This document shows positions 27,165 to 37,420 of a stretch of DNA of 64,000 nucleotides, one piece after another. The translations under genes and the position numbers were made by a program. The DNA comes from Phytomonas francai (Eukaryota > Euglenozoa > Kinetoplastea > Trypanosomatida > Trypanosomatidae). Under the pieces are notes generated by a model that saw only the letters and a list, made by a program, of their open reading frames with translations, was not told where the DNA came from and searched no databases. Location: assembly GCA_001766655.1 (NCBI GenBank), contig MJCC01000005.1:711233-775232 (forward strand). Reading direction: 5' to 3'. Each line of letters begins with the position of its first letter. Within the stretch, counting starts at the first letter, position 1.

Positions 27165-30100
27165 TTACACCACGTTCTGCACCTTTCCATGCCAGGGAGA
27201 TTCAAACTGTACGCACTCCGGGGAGAGCCACCGAATCCGGCAGAACCGCACCATTAACAATTCCGTCGCAACCAATTCCTCAACATCTGGTAAATCGAAC
27301 TCGGCAAAGAGCTTAAACTTCCTTGAGGATCTCGAAAAAAGGTTCATCAACGATATACTTTGCGGCAGTGTGCGCCAAACTTTCACACATTTCATAGTTT
27401 GCGATACGGTCACGAGCTCATAATCCGCCTTGCTGGTGCTGAACGCTAAGGAGAGAATTGGCTCGGGGTGCGCATTGAAGAACGTCGCGAGGCCCTCGTT
27501 TTTGAGGCTATAAACCTTTACAATACCCTCCGACGTACCAACTGCGATGCGCTGCGAGTGTGCGTGGAAAGAAACATTAGGTAAAAAGGTCGTCAGCGTA
27601 CGAACAAGCTGAATCATGGCACCCATCGTGGCATCTTTTTCATCCACTACAAAGCTCTTAGCTATTAGCTTGATGCTAAAGTCGAGTAGACAATCGCATA
27701 CGTAAAAGGTTTTACAGGGAAACTGCACGACACAAAATGTAAAAATTTTAATTAAGGCCGCATTCCAACGTGGATGCTTGGCGGAAAACTCCACACAGTA
27801 ATCTTCAATAAACTTCGAAGCATTGTGAAAGATGATGCGCGAGACGGCTTTCATACAAACGTGCCTAGACTCCTCACAAGCTCCTTTGATGGTGTATTCA
27901 ATCAGTTGAAGTACCAAGTTGGATGTGTCCGGGGCCGCAGAAAAAATTGGAAACCCCTCTGAAAAGGCTAAAAGAGCCATATAGGAGGCAAAAGAAATAG
28001 GCTCTGATTTTGAGGAACCAAACCATTCCTTAAGAAAATCTAACACTGGCGTTATCAGACGCTGTTGAAGCTCATAGACTGAGTTTGGTACGGCCTGAAT
28101 CCCGCTTTCTACAAGAAGGGCACTAACAAAAGCATACATTTTGTTTCCAGAAAGAGGTATTTTGAATGCTCTTGTACTGTGTGTGCCCTGGTACATGAGC
28201 ATGTTATCACTTAAAAGACTTTGAGATAAATTCAAAACGCGCTCTGGCGTTAAATCACGCACTAATAACTGAAAGTCACGCCGTGCCGCAGCGGAAATAA
28301 ACTGCAGATCGGTGTAGAAAGTAAAAAAAAAGTCGCATAAGAGCTTCCCTGGAAATGAATCTGACTCGTCGCTGCATTTAGAAAAGTTTTTGTGCAGGCG
28401 GATGCTCATCTCTGCTGCTTCGCAAGCTGTCTTCGCATCTTTGGCTGAATCAAGCAGTGCATACAATAAACGCATCGCACCAAGCATTGCGCAGGTGCCG
28501 CATGAACTTGATGGCTTCAGGGGAATACCTTCCAAGAGATCAGAAAGTCTACGATCGGCCAGAAACGGCGAAGCGTCACCCCCTGTAATACAACAATCTA
28601 AAAGTAGGGAAATGCCTGGAATAAAATTTCGTAACGGTTTCTCAACGCTTTGCAGTTCTACAATGAGCTTCTCGATATTGACGCAAATGCTAAAATACCT
28701 TCTTCCAAGGAAATGGAGAGCCTTGATTCGCATGGAGGACGTCCAGGTTTTAGCCATCAAATCACCCATGTTTGCTTGAGAATCAAGCTTTTCCGATACC
28801 ACAAATGTGCGCTCCAAGCTACAACTCTGTAGGTGCCATAAATTCCCTGACAGGCGTGAAAAGGCCAAAAGATATTCGCAGCTACGGTCCAAGTAGCACG
28901 AGGTCAGTGGGCGAGACGGGGATACAAATGTTTGCAATACCTCCCCTGTTTCAACGGAGTGAAAGCAAATCGTCCCCATGCAGGATGATATGCTAGCAAA
29001 CACAATTTCAGCATAATAGGCATAATAATCATGCAAGGTAGCGATTCGATCTATAGGCCCGCAATGGGACGTTGGTACAACGGCAGAAAGCTTCCCTCCA
29101 GTAAACACTTTTACCGTTCCGTCATTGAAGCCTAGGATACAAATTGCTGTTTCGTCTTTAAGAAAATACAAAATGCTAGTCACGTCATATGGATGTTCCT
29201 CAAATGCTAAGAGTTGTGGTTTCTCAACATTATAAACAGCTGAAAAGCACTCTCCACTCTTGAGAAGGTAGACAAACGCGTAATAATTCTTTATGAGCAC
29301 CACTTCTAGTAGTAAAAGTAATGAAGACTCCTCCGCAAAGCCTACCACTCGAAGCGGCAAAAAAACATCGTTAAATGAGCGCTGCACTTGTACTGATCGA
29401 TCACATTCAGAAGGAGAGCACACTAAATCACAATGCGCAACACTGATAAATCCATTTGATTCTTGCAAAGGGGAGAAACAAAACCCAATGAACGGTAAAA
29501 TTAGCCGGTAAGTGAAATATATTTCTTCAATCTTATCCCCAGCTGACTTTACATCATATACAACGCAAATACCATCACTCCGAATTGCAGCAAAACAGGA
29601 GCTAGAATCACCTTTTTCGACATTGGAAATGGAGGAACAGGAGCGTCTTTTTTGCCAATGGCCAAACTCAAATGGCACATTTGCATCATTTGGTATCGTG
29701 GTGTTATTTTCATATTTGGCCTCATGTATGGTGCCAAAGTGAATAGAATCTGGCAGCAAAGTCGCCAGGATATGTACATTGTGTGTTCCTCCAACAAACG
29801 ACTGTGGTCCCGGCGCCAAGAAATAGGTTGGGCTACGCGGTTGATGGACTAATGATATGTTTTCACGTGAAATAGTAGCACAATCAGCAAGTGGAAGTGA
29901 AATGAGGATGAGATCCTGAGAAGTGGTGTAATGGATAACTAAACTCAAAAGGGGTTCGTTGTGTTGCTTGAATATTGTAATTGACGATATATTGTCAGCT
30001 TCAATGTCGGCGTTATAGTTTAATTCATCTTCAAACTGTTCTTGTTGGTAGGTACATACAGCTATACTATTTTGGGAGAGAATAGCACACAAATTGGATT

Positions 30101-30593
30101 CACTACAAAATCCCCAGTGATGCACTCCCTTATGCCCTGTATTCCGGTCTACAAAACAGCCCTTGAGCTGTTTAGGCTCCCGAAAGAGTACTATACCCAA
30201 CGACCCATCTATCGTACCAATGAGTAAGGTGTCATGGAAAAATTCTACTTGATCGATAAGATGTTTAGAAGAGAGAACAATATACGTATCAGCTGACGGG
30301 GACGGTACTTTAGGAGAGGAGCATACTTCAAAATCAGCAATACCATGCGAAGTTGCAAGAGTGAAGGCGTGTTGAAACCCCGACCTTCGAAAGAAGAAGA
30401 CTCCAATGATATTGAAGCAATCCTTTGCGACCTCGAAAAGAACAGCCTTTACATGATCGTGAACACAGACAAACCCACTTCCATTTTCCTTGACAAAGTA
30501 TTTATTGGAAGAAAATTCCACAGGATGGTCCAGGGTAAAAGTTTCGGGTTGATTTAGGCTGCTACAACTGCTTAAAGCAAGTGAAATCTCCAT
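27165..30593 (-). CDS. WD40 protein, WDR7 / rabconnectin-3-beta-like
   Basis: A 1142-residue protein. Degenerate beta-propeller repeats fill the N-terminal half (for example TSILYFLKDETAICILGFND and TVKVFTGGKLSAVVPTSHC), a helical region follows (LLCDFFFTFYTDLQFISAAA, LTPERVLNLSQSLLSDN), and WD repeats return at the C-terminus (QRIAVGTSEGIVKVYSL, PILSLAFSTSKADYELVTVS). This order, WD repeats, helical middle, terminal WD repeats, is that of WDR7, which with DMXL/Rav1 regulates V-ATPase assembly on acidic organelles. It is shorter than animal WDR7. The gene is AT-rich. The ATG at 30593 follows a clear acceptor at 30633-30634; the longer frame begins with TTG. Confidence 0.7.
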   Translation of the reverse strand: MEISLALSSCSSLNQPETFTLDHPVEFSSNKYFVKENGSGFVCVHDHVKAVLFEVAKDCFNIIGVFFFRRSGFQHAFTLATSHGIADFEVCSSPKVPSPSADTYIVLSSKHLIDQVEFFHDTLLIGTIDGSLGIVLFREPKQLKGCFVDRNTGHKGVHHWGFCSESNLCAILSQNSIAVCTYQQEQFEDELNYNADIEADNISSITIFKQHNEPLLSLVIHYTTSQDLILISLPLADCATISRENISLVHQPRSPTYFLAPGPQSFVGGTHNVHILATLLPDSIHFGTIHEAKYENNTTIPNDANVPFEFGHWQKRRSCSSISNVEKGDSSSCFAAIRSDGICVVYDVKSAGDKIEEIYFTYRLILPFIGFCFSPLQESNGFISVAHCDLVCSPSECDRSVQVQRSFNDVFLPLRVVGFAEESSLLLLLEVVLIKNYYAFVYLLKSGECFSAVYNVEKPQLLAFEEHPYDVTSILYFLKDETAICILGFNDGTVKVFTGGKLSAVVPTSHCGPIDRIATLHDYYAYYAEIVFASISSCMGTICFHSVETGEVLQTFVSPSRPLTSCYLDRSCEYLLAFSRLSGNLWHLQSCSLERTFVVSEKLDSQANMGDLMAKTWTSSMRIKALHFLGRRYFSICVNIEKLIVELQSVEKPLRNFIPGISLLLDCCITGGDASPFLADRRLSDLLEGIPLKPSSSCGTCAMLGAMRLLYALLDSAKDAKTACEAAEMSIRLHKNFSKCSDESDSFPGKLLCDFFFTFYTDLQFISAAARRDFQLLVRDLTPERVLNLSQSLLSDNMLMYQGTHSTRAFKIPLSGNKMYAFVSALLVESGIQAVPNSVYELQQRLITPVLDFLKEWFGSSKSEPISFASYMALLAFSEGFPIFSAAPDTSNLVLQLIEYTIKGACEESRHVCMKAVSRIIFHNASKFIEDYCVEFSAKHPRWNAALIKIFTFCVVQFPCKTFYVCDCLLDFSIKLIAKSFVVDEKDATMGAMIQLVRTLTTFLPNVSFHAHSQRIAVGTSEGIVKVYSLKNEGLATFFNAHPEPILSLAFSTSKADYELVTVSQTMKCVKVWRTLPQSISLMNLFSRSSRKFKLFAEFDLPDVEELVATELLMVRFCRIRWLSPECVQFESPWHGKVQNVV

Positions 30594-31813
30594 ACTAATC
30601 GGGCTTCCTTTCTTCAAACGGCCCTTAACTATCTAAAAGAGAGAAGAATTTTCATGCCAAGCAACAACCCAAGGATCTAAAAAATCGCAATTTGTATCTG
30701 CAAAAAAAAAAAAAAAATAGAATATCCAAGAAAGGTGGGAAAGAGGAAAAAACTGTAATTACTTGTTCAATATCATTTAATTGTCCTCAACTTCCCCTCT
30801 CAAAAAAGAGAAGTATAAATGTGAAAGTAAATATAACCCTCTTTGTCGTTAATTTAGACGCATCACAGTTACAGAAAGGCTTCCGCTTGTAGTCTTAAAA
30901 AATATACGGTTCTTTTGGTTAGATTTCAATGTTAGCTAAATACTCTCGTGTATGTATTATTTTAAGTTTTAAATGAGGCTTGGAATGACCTTACCACATC
31001 ACTTGGCTTGTAATAAAACACGAAGCTTTAATTTTTGCCAACCCAACCCAGAAACCCATAATGTACGAATTTGGGAATTGTGAAGGTTCACATTTTCATG
31101 GTTAAAAAAATACTGTGTAGAGTTCACAAGAGTGTAAGAAAGGCACTAACAAAGAAAATGTATACCAAAGGCTATTTCTTTTATAACAATCAATAATTTT
31201 CATACTTCACATAGCTTCAAGGCATGTCAATTTTTTTTTTAAATTCTAATGAGATCGTAGATGATTTAGCACAATATTGCAGAAAGTACAAACATAAAAC
31301 ATTAACCTGATGAGTTACAGCGTCTTTTTGGTGTCTGGTTTTGCACTTCGGGGTGAAGAAGGAATCTGAGTATTAGTAAACATTTTTTACAAATTAAATT
31401 ATAAGCAATAGCGGTGGCAATGAGAACATAACTGAAATATCAACTTCGAGGCTTGGAATCAACCTCTCCACCATAGAAACTCTTCGGCACTTTGTGTTGC
31501 AGTCTGAGTTTGTAGCAGGTCTGTGCTTGCTGATGATCAGTATAGAAAAGATGTCATCTGAAAAGCAATACCAACATATGCATAAATCCAAGAAATAGCT
31601 CAATTGAAACTAAATAATTAGGCATAAGTCATGCATACATTAGAAAATGTAAAACTTCGACCACAAGGGAAGAATAAAACTTCCCCATGCACTGAATAAC
31701 AAAGCTTATTGCATCATTAAAAAAAATTAACAACTATTTTTAACTTAATCAAATTTAGTTTTCTACGCACCTTATAGATATAACTATTATTGCTTATATT
31801 TGAAAGTACAATG
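30594..31813. other. long intergenic spacer
   Basis: About 1.2 kb, AT-rich, with poly-A/T runs and only short open frames without coding character. I see no gene or RNA. Confidence 0.5.
30633..30634 (-). promoter_or_regulatory. probable spliced-leader acceptor for WDR7-like gene
   Basis: Minus strand reads ATTCTTCTCTCTTTTAG, 39 bases before the ATG at 30593. Confidence 0.8.
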
Positions 31814-32704
31814 TTATATCTTATGAGATCCCACACAACATCCTGGAATTTTAACAAACTCCTCAAATTCAGCGCACTTCTTATGAGCGCAACACTTCCA
31901 ATATTTGTACGTGTCCCAGAAGACTGGACCTTGGATATGAAAACGGCACGATGAATCAGAATTTTCATCCACATTGAATATCTTTCCACATCCAAAGTTG
32001 CGGCATTTAGCTTGCCCATTCACCACCTCTTGCGGTTTGTTCTGATCATGGAGTGCGCCTTCAAACTCTCGAGGCCCAGTGGTTCTCCTTTCCATATGCA
32101 TATCTTTTTGTGCATGGAATACTTTCTGTTGAGCTTGCGTCAATGGCTGATTACTAATTTCTTCCTTTGGAAATTCGAATGGCTTGTTACTAGTACAATG
32201 TCTCCCAATTTGGCAAGTTTTTATGCGTTGAAATGACTCCCAATCGTATGCTTTTTTATCGCTACAGCAACTCCAGTACTTTTCCAAGTCATGAAAAACA
32301 GGACCCTTGAGATGATAGTGACAAGCTGCGTCAGAGTTGTCCTCCTCTTTAAAATATTTACCGCACCCATAATTTGTACAAAGCTGCTCATCTTTATGAT
32401 CACATTCAATGCTTTCAACTTTCTTGTGAAGAATATAAACATCGTTGTACTCATGTATATATCTCCTAATACTTTCTCCATTGTTTATCAGAATAGCACC
32501 GCATTTTGCCTGCAACTTTGAGGCGTCTAGTTGTTCCTGAGGATTCCTCAAGGTGTATTGTTTGACAAAAAGGTTCAGTAACTTCTCACATGCAGCGTCC
32601 AGCCAAGAATCAGGAATATCAACCTTAAACTTACATTGATCCTTCAAGTTACACACCTCATTCCCAGACGTGTCCTTTCCTTCGTAAACAAGATAAACCT
32701 TCAT
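31814..32704 (-). CDS. CHORD-domain protein (two CHORDs), RAR1/CHORDC1-like
   Basis: A 296-residue zinc protein. CHORD-I spans about 109-170 (CTNYGCGKYF, CHYHLKGPVFHD, YWSCC, IKTCQIGRHC) and CHORD-II about 234-295 (CRNFGCGKIF, CRFHIQGPVFWD, YWKCC, IPGCCVGSHKI); the Cys/His ligands are complete in both. CHORD proteins bind the HSP90 ATPase domain and cooperate with SGT1. Animal homologues add a CS domain after CHORD-II; here the protein ends at CHORD-II, as in plant RAR1. In place of the usual short N-terminus, residues 1-100 form an extra domain I do not recognise (MKVYLVYEGKDTSGNEV). A strong splice acceptor lies at 32748-32749. Confidence 0.92.
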   Translation of the reverse strand: MKVYLVYEGKDTSGNEVCNLKDQCKFKVDIPDSWLDAACEKLLNLFVKQYTLRNPQEQLDASKLQAKCGAILINNGESIRRYIHEYNDVYILHKKVESIECDHKDEQLCTNYGCGKYFKEEDNSDAACHYHLKGPVFHDLEKYWSCCSDKKAYDWESFQRIKTCQIGRHCTSNKPFEFPKEEISNQPLTQAQQKVFHAQKDMHMERRTTGPREFEGALHDQNKPQEVVNGQAKCRNFGCGKIFNVDENSDSSCRFHIQGPVFWDTYKYWKCCAHKKCAEFEEFVKIPGCCVGSHKI

Positions 32705-32747
32705 CCAAGCTTTATGTTAAAGGAAAAAGTTTAAAGGGAGAAGCCCC

Positions 32748-32749
32748 CT
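32748..32749 (-). promoter_or_regulatory. probable spliced-leader acceptor for CHORD gene
   Basis: Minus strand has over 35 bases of almost pure pyrimidine ending CCCATTTTTTCCTAG, 43 bases before the ATG. Confidence 0.85.
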
Positions 32750-32885
32750 AGGAAAAAATGGGAGAGGGAGTGGGGGGAGGAGAGGGCGACTCTAGGCAAA
32801 GAAGCAAATCAAAACAATATTTAGTAATATGTTTCTAAATCGTATGCATGGAGCCTTTTCAGTGACAAGTTTATCTCCTTTCTAA

Positions 32886-32909
32886 ACCCCCTGTGGAAAA
32901 GCAGGGGGT
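32886..32909. repeat. perfect 8-bp inverted repeat (hairpin)
   Basis: ACCCCCTG and CAGGGGGT are separated by 8 bases. It lies upstream of the CHORD gene's splice acceptor; its function is unknown and it may be chance in a GC-rich patch. Confidence 0.5.
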
Positions 32910-35900
32910 GGGGAGTTGTTAAAGCAACAGGGCCCTCCGGCAACACACCCGAGCATTCAGAAAAAAATTCAGAGCATCGCAGGACCTCGCGTGGGCCGGG
33001 CGACGTTCCCAAAGCCCCGATTCGAGACCATTAAAAGTAAATAAAACGAAGGCGCGTCCTTTCGACCTATAGAAAGACCATTAAACCTATTAGAATTCCA
33101 CCCCCGGGGGTTGCGAGAGGGCGACCGCGCATGCCACGACCAACGAAAAGGAAAATAGGGGGACGCCCCGGCCAGACCAAGCCATCTTTAATTTAATTCA
33201 AAATCCCCCGCCCAACCCCACCCCGCGCACGCAAACAACACACACAAATGAAACGGCATCATAACCACCAAGAAACGCACATTTAAATATAAGTATTGGG
33301 CGGGAATTTGGCAAAAATGGGAATTTTCACCCTCAGGCACCGGCCAGGAAACCAGAAAACCGAGTCTAATATCCCATTAGACTTTTCGAATTGGGGTTAT
33401 GGGGCTTCACCCCGCCAAAGGGCCGTCTAGGGGGGGGGGGCCACCCGCGGCTTGGCGTTTGGAGGGGCTGCCCCGCGCAGGCAAAAACCCAGGGCACCCC
33501 TCGAGGTCGAAAGGGCACGAAAATATAAGGGCCACGCCCCACAGCGCACAAATCGCCAGAACGATGCCAAGGTTTTTTTTTACTGCTTTGAGGGCGGGGC
33601 TTTCGACACGCACATCGGCAGGGGGGTTTTTTTTTTTTTGGGGGGGGGGGGGTTATATAGCCGGCATGCGTGGGGGCCGGCGAAACCATGCTTCCAGGCG
33701 CTGGCATCGAGATTTGAAAAGGCCCCTCGCACCCCCTGGGGCAAGAAATCCTTGATTTAGAAAACAAAGCGGTTTGCATTCTGGGGAGGCGGGGGGCACC
33801 TCGCCTTGGTGGGTTGACCAAAAAGAATGCGCGCGCGGGGCCCTGGCGGTTCATAGGGCCGGGAAGCGCCTAGGGGGATGTTGGGGCATGATTCCCGCAC
33901 GCCCTGGCGCGGAGAATCGCCGAGGTTATTCCAGCGCAACAAACCCAAACACCATGTATTGCTCTTTCCGCTTTAAAGCACCCCAACTGCCAAGCCGACA
34001 GCTGGATTCATTTTCTTCCAGGTTCTATTCATTAATACAAATGCAATTATTTCCGAACATTTTTTCGTCTTTTCACTTAAATGAACTTCAAAGGATGAGG
34101 CCTTCCCCGCGGGCCCTGAAATTTTTACTTTTTTTCCTGACTCCCCAAACCCGGGGGATTTTCTTAGCACACGGGGCCATTGCCGCTAATGTTTCTATAG
34201 GCCCCTCCCCGTCTCGCATAAGCAACGGGGGCTTTTGAATTACGCTTTTATTATTTCTGTTAACTCCACCGCTTGCGACAGGCCAAGCGGCGATATTACT
34301 GTATTCAATTTCTCTTTTACTTTTTATCGGGGAAAAATTTGTGTTTGTTGGGGGGTGCCCTGTTTAATAGAGATTTAAGGCGCACCCAATAACGAACCAA
34401 GTCCCATAAAACGTATTGCGGGTAACACCCAGATGAAATACACAAGTTTCCTCGAAATGCTTTGCGTCCCTCTCAAAAAAACGGCCAAAATAGCATTTAG
34501 CATAATATAGATCTGGTCAAATCGCAAGCTTTCCAACATTCCCGTTCATTATATGGTGGGAAAACTTCGGAGCCCCATTCCCAGTTCGGCTCCCCATAGC
34601 TTGTTTAGCGAAAGGCATATCGGGGAAACAAGTGCACAACGCCCACGGGTTCTTAAACCCGTAGTTGAAATTATGCGTGTGACTGCCCGCGCCGTGGCAT
34701 CGCATGCTCGAGGCATGGGGGGCATAGGCGCAAGGCTCGCCAAGAATAACGCAAAGCGAGCGCGCAAAAGAACCCGAGCAACACAGGCATCTAGGCCAAT
34801 TACCCCGATGGCAACTGACACAGCAGGGGTTTTCTATCTAATTTGTAGTAGAATGTCCATAAAGAGCACACAACAGCGTCAAATAGTAGCTCGGATAATC
34901 TTCTCCAATGCAAAAAAAAAAGCTTCATATAGAAGGGATGCGGTTACCTCGCATACTGCGTTTCAAGCGCAAAGAACAATATTGTGTTAAACAAGAATAT
35001 TCTCTCACATTTTCCCATTGCCCAATACAAATCCCCAACAACATATTTGCTATTACACCATAAAAACATATGTTTATTGCATTGTGAATGCTAGAATTTT
35101 CAGTATAATCACCCAACCGCGAGTGATGGAAAAATGTTACAATTTACGCACCCCACACTCAGCGTTTACACAACTTTCCCGGCGTCAAGCCTGGTTTTCA
35201 CAGCGGCTGAGGCAAAACCATTGATGCGCCACACGCTGGTAACGACATCGCCGCAAATGCACAAAATTCTAAGCTCAACAAATCAAAAGAAGCATGTTTA
35301 ATGGACAGAGGTATTCGTTTTGGATCGAGACATCAAGTCCTGGAGCCTGTGGGGCGGCCAGACCAAACTAGGTGGAAAATCTTTAGGGAGTTCTCATAAT
35401 ACTGAATCACACAAAAAAGCTCAGACAGAATTTATCAAACAACTATGCCCAATAATATTGGGCGTTAGCAAACCCACTTGTGACGACATCATGGTCTTTG
35501 ACAGGGTTTGGTAAAATGGTGGGCAATTTGATCATAATCAGAGCTTCATGCTTGGAATGTGAAGATAGAAAACAAAAGGCAGTATGGGGCGGGAAAAAAA
35601 GTAAAAAACTACCCAAAATAGGGTGCATAATGAATTCTGTTTGGATGGGGGTATGGAAATGTTGTTTTGCATAGTAATAGGGTTAATGGAAAATTTTTAA
35701 AGGTAAATTTGCTATATAGCTTTTTTTCCCAAAAATACTTTTCGAAAAACATATAAATGAACGTGAATTATCTCCGTAATTTTTTTTCCTTTCTTGAAAT
35801 ATTGACTACCAGCTTTTGGCCGAATCACAGCAATTATGCTTTTTTTTTCTCAGTAGCTTAAAAGTAAAAAATTTAACCCTTTTTGATTAATATATTTCCT

Positions 35901-36002
35901 TTATGTAAAATATATTTGTATGTCATCCTCTGTAAAGTAGAAATAGAGATGACATAATTTCCGAACGAAAACAATAGTACATTTATATAGGAATCGTAAA
36001 AA

Positions 36003-37088
36003 TTATGGTTTGATCGCCACCTTGAGTACACCATCACGTTGGTTTCCAAAGAGGTCATATGCCTTTTCAATATCATCCAATTTAAAGGTGTGCGTCACCA
36101 TCGGCCTCATATCGACGCGCCCGGATTGAATCACACTGATTAAGCGACGCATGCGCTCTTTTCCGCCAGGGCAGAGCGTTGTAACGATTTTGAAGTCACC
36201 GAGACCTGCCGCAAACGCGTCATTTGGTAGCTTCAAATCCTCGCTATACACACCGAGGGAGCTCAGCACACCACCTGGTTTTAGGCAACGTAGGCACGCC
36301 TCAAATGTACTTTGGAGACCCAATGCCTCGACTGCCACGTCAACGCCCCGACCCTCAGTCAATCGCATCACCTCCTCAATTGGATTGCACTTTGTGAAGT
36401 CCAATGCGTGATCGGCGCCGAGCTTCTTTGCGAGTGCAAGGCGTTCAGGGAATCGGTCAACAACGATAATATTTGTTGCCCCCATCATTTTAGCACCTGC
36501 GGTCGCCCCTAGGCCAATAGGTCCCTGCGCGTAAATGACAACACTGTCGCCAACCTTCACACCACCTGACTCTGGGCCCGAGAACCCAGTAGACATGATA
36601 TCGGGACACATAAGAACCTGTTCGTCGGTGATACCATCTGGAATAGGGTACATATTCGCCATTGCATCAGGAATAATAAGATACTCAGCCTGGGAGCCGT
36701 CAATTGTGTTGCCGAACTTCCACCCACCCATCAGTTTAGACCCACATTGAGAGCGAATCCCCTGCAAACAAGTGAAGCAAGTAGAGCACGGGGTAATGGC
36801 ACCAACCACGATGCGCTGGCCCTTCTTGAAGCCTGTCACACCCTCACCGAGGCTCTCGATCACACCAATCGGCTCATGACCAATGGTTAAACCCTCTGCC
36901 ACGGGATACTCTCCCTTCAAGATATGAATGTCAGTGCCGCAGATAGTGGTGGTGGTAATTTTGATCAGGGCTTCGGAATGCTTGGGAACAGGTACAGGCT
37001 TTTCGTCCAGGACAATGCGATTTTTCCCCTTGAATACCGCGGCCTTCATGGTCTTTGGCACGCATTTAATAGTGCAACGGCGAAGCAT
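36003..37088 (-). CDS. zinc-dependent secondary alcohol (isopropanol) dehydrogenase
   Basis: A 361-residue medium-chain dehydrogenase. Catalytic zinc ligands are Cys50 (ICGTD), His71/Glu72 (IGHEP) and Asp163 (CPDIMSTGF); Asp in the last place marks the bacterial secondary-alcohol dehydrogenases. GGWKFGNTIDG and TTLCPGGKERMRRLI also match that group. Unlike the clostridial type it keeps four cysteines (101, 104, 107, 115) as for a structural zinc. The Rossmann strand ends IIVVDR, with Asp favouring NAD over NADP. Phytomonas has an isopropanol dehydrogenase of this kind, probably acquired from bacteria. The first ATG (37088) adds MLRRCTIKCVPKT before MKAAVFKG at 37049; either could be the start. 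Confidence 0.92.
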   Translation of the reverse strand: MLRRCTIKCVPKTMKAAVFKGKNRIVLDEKPVPVPKHSEALIKITTTTICGTDIHILKGEYPVAEGLTIGHEPIGVIESLGEGVTGFKKGQRIVVGAITPCSTCFTCLQGIRSQCGSKLMGGWKFGNTIDGSQAEYLIIPDAMANMYPIPDGITDEQVLMCPDIMSTGFSGPESGGVKVGDSVVIYAQGPIGLGATAGAKMMGATNIIVVDRFPERLALAKKLGADHALDFTKCNPIEEVMRLTEGRGVDVAVEALGLQSTFEACLRCLKPGGVLSSLGVYSEDLKLPNDAFAAGLGDFKIVTTLCPGGKERMRRLISVIQSGRVDMRPMVTHTFKLDDIEKAYDLFGNQRDGVLKVAIKP

Positions 37089-37420
37089 TTTTGTCTGTAT
37101 ATAATTTTTTTTAGTGATAGCTTTTTTGAGATAGATTTGCTTAGTATAACTTTGATGGCGTAGACTTGACAAAAGGTGAAGAAAAAAGAGGCAGTAATTT
37201 CAATGAGTGGGTAGGGGGAAGTCGGTAGAGAAGATGCAAAGAGAAGAATCCACCTAGCACAGTCGGGAAAGACGTAGCATTGACGTATGAACATTCGATA
37301 GTGCAAAGTGGAAAAAGGGAACCATTCGTAAATTTCACTGCTTGAGCATGCTTCGCTTTATTTTATCGTCTCAAATAGAGCTAGCAATTTAAAGCCCTGT
37401 ATGCATCCTATATCATTCTC
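37089..37420. other. intergenic spacer
   Basis: Contains a pyrimidine tract followed by AAG around 37160-37190 on the minus strand that could serve the dehydrogenase gene. No gene is seen. Confidence 0.5.

Larger units (their letters stand above)
32705..36002. other. 3.3-kb gene desert with anomalous composition
   Basis: The longest stretch without a gene. Roughly 32.9-34.0 kb is rich in G/C homopolymers (for example about 33431-33440 and 33621-33652) unlike other spacers, then grades into AT-rich sequence. One minus-strand phase stays almost stop-free from about 34705 to 34090 with only a few interruptions, and another is open at 33973-34170, but no protein family is recognisable. It could be decayed coding sequence, foreign or chimeric sequence, or low-quality consensus. 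Confidence 0.5.

Noticed and set aside
33366..33854. 162-codon minus-strand frame
   Set aside because: Low-complexity, Pro/Arg-rich product in homopolymer-rich sequence; no conserved pattern and an unreliable base call region.
34553..34990. 145-codon plus-strand frame
   Set aside because: No motif, in a segment of uncertain quality and against the direction of every other gene.
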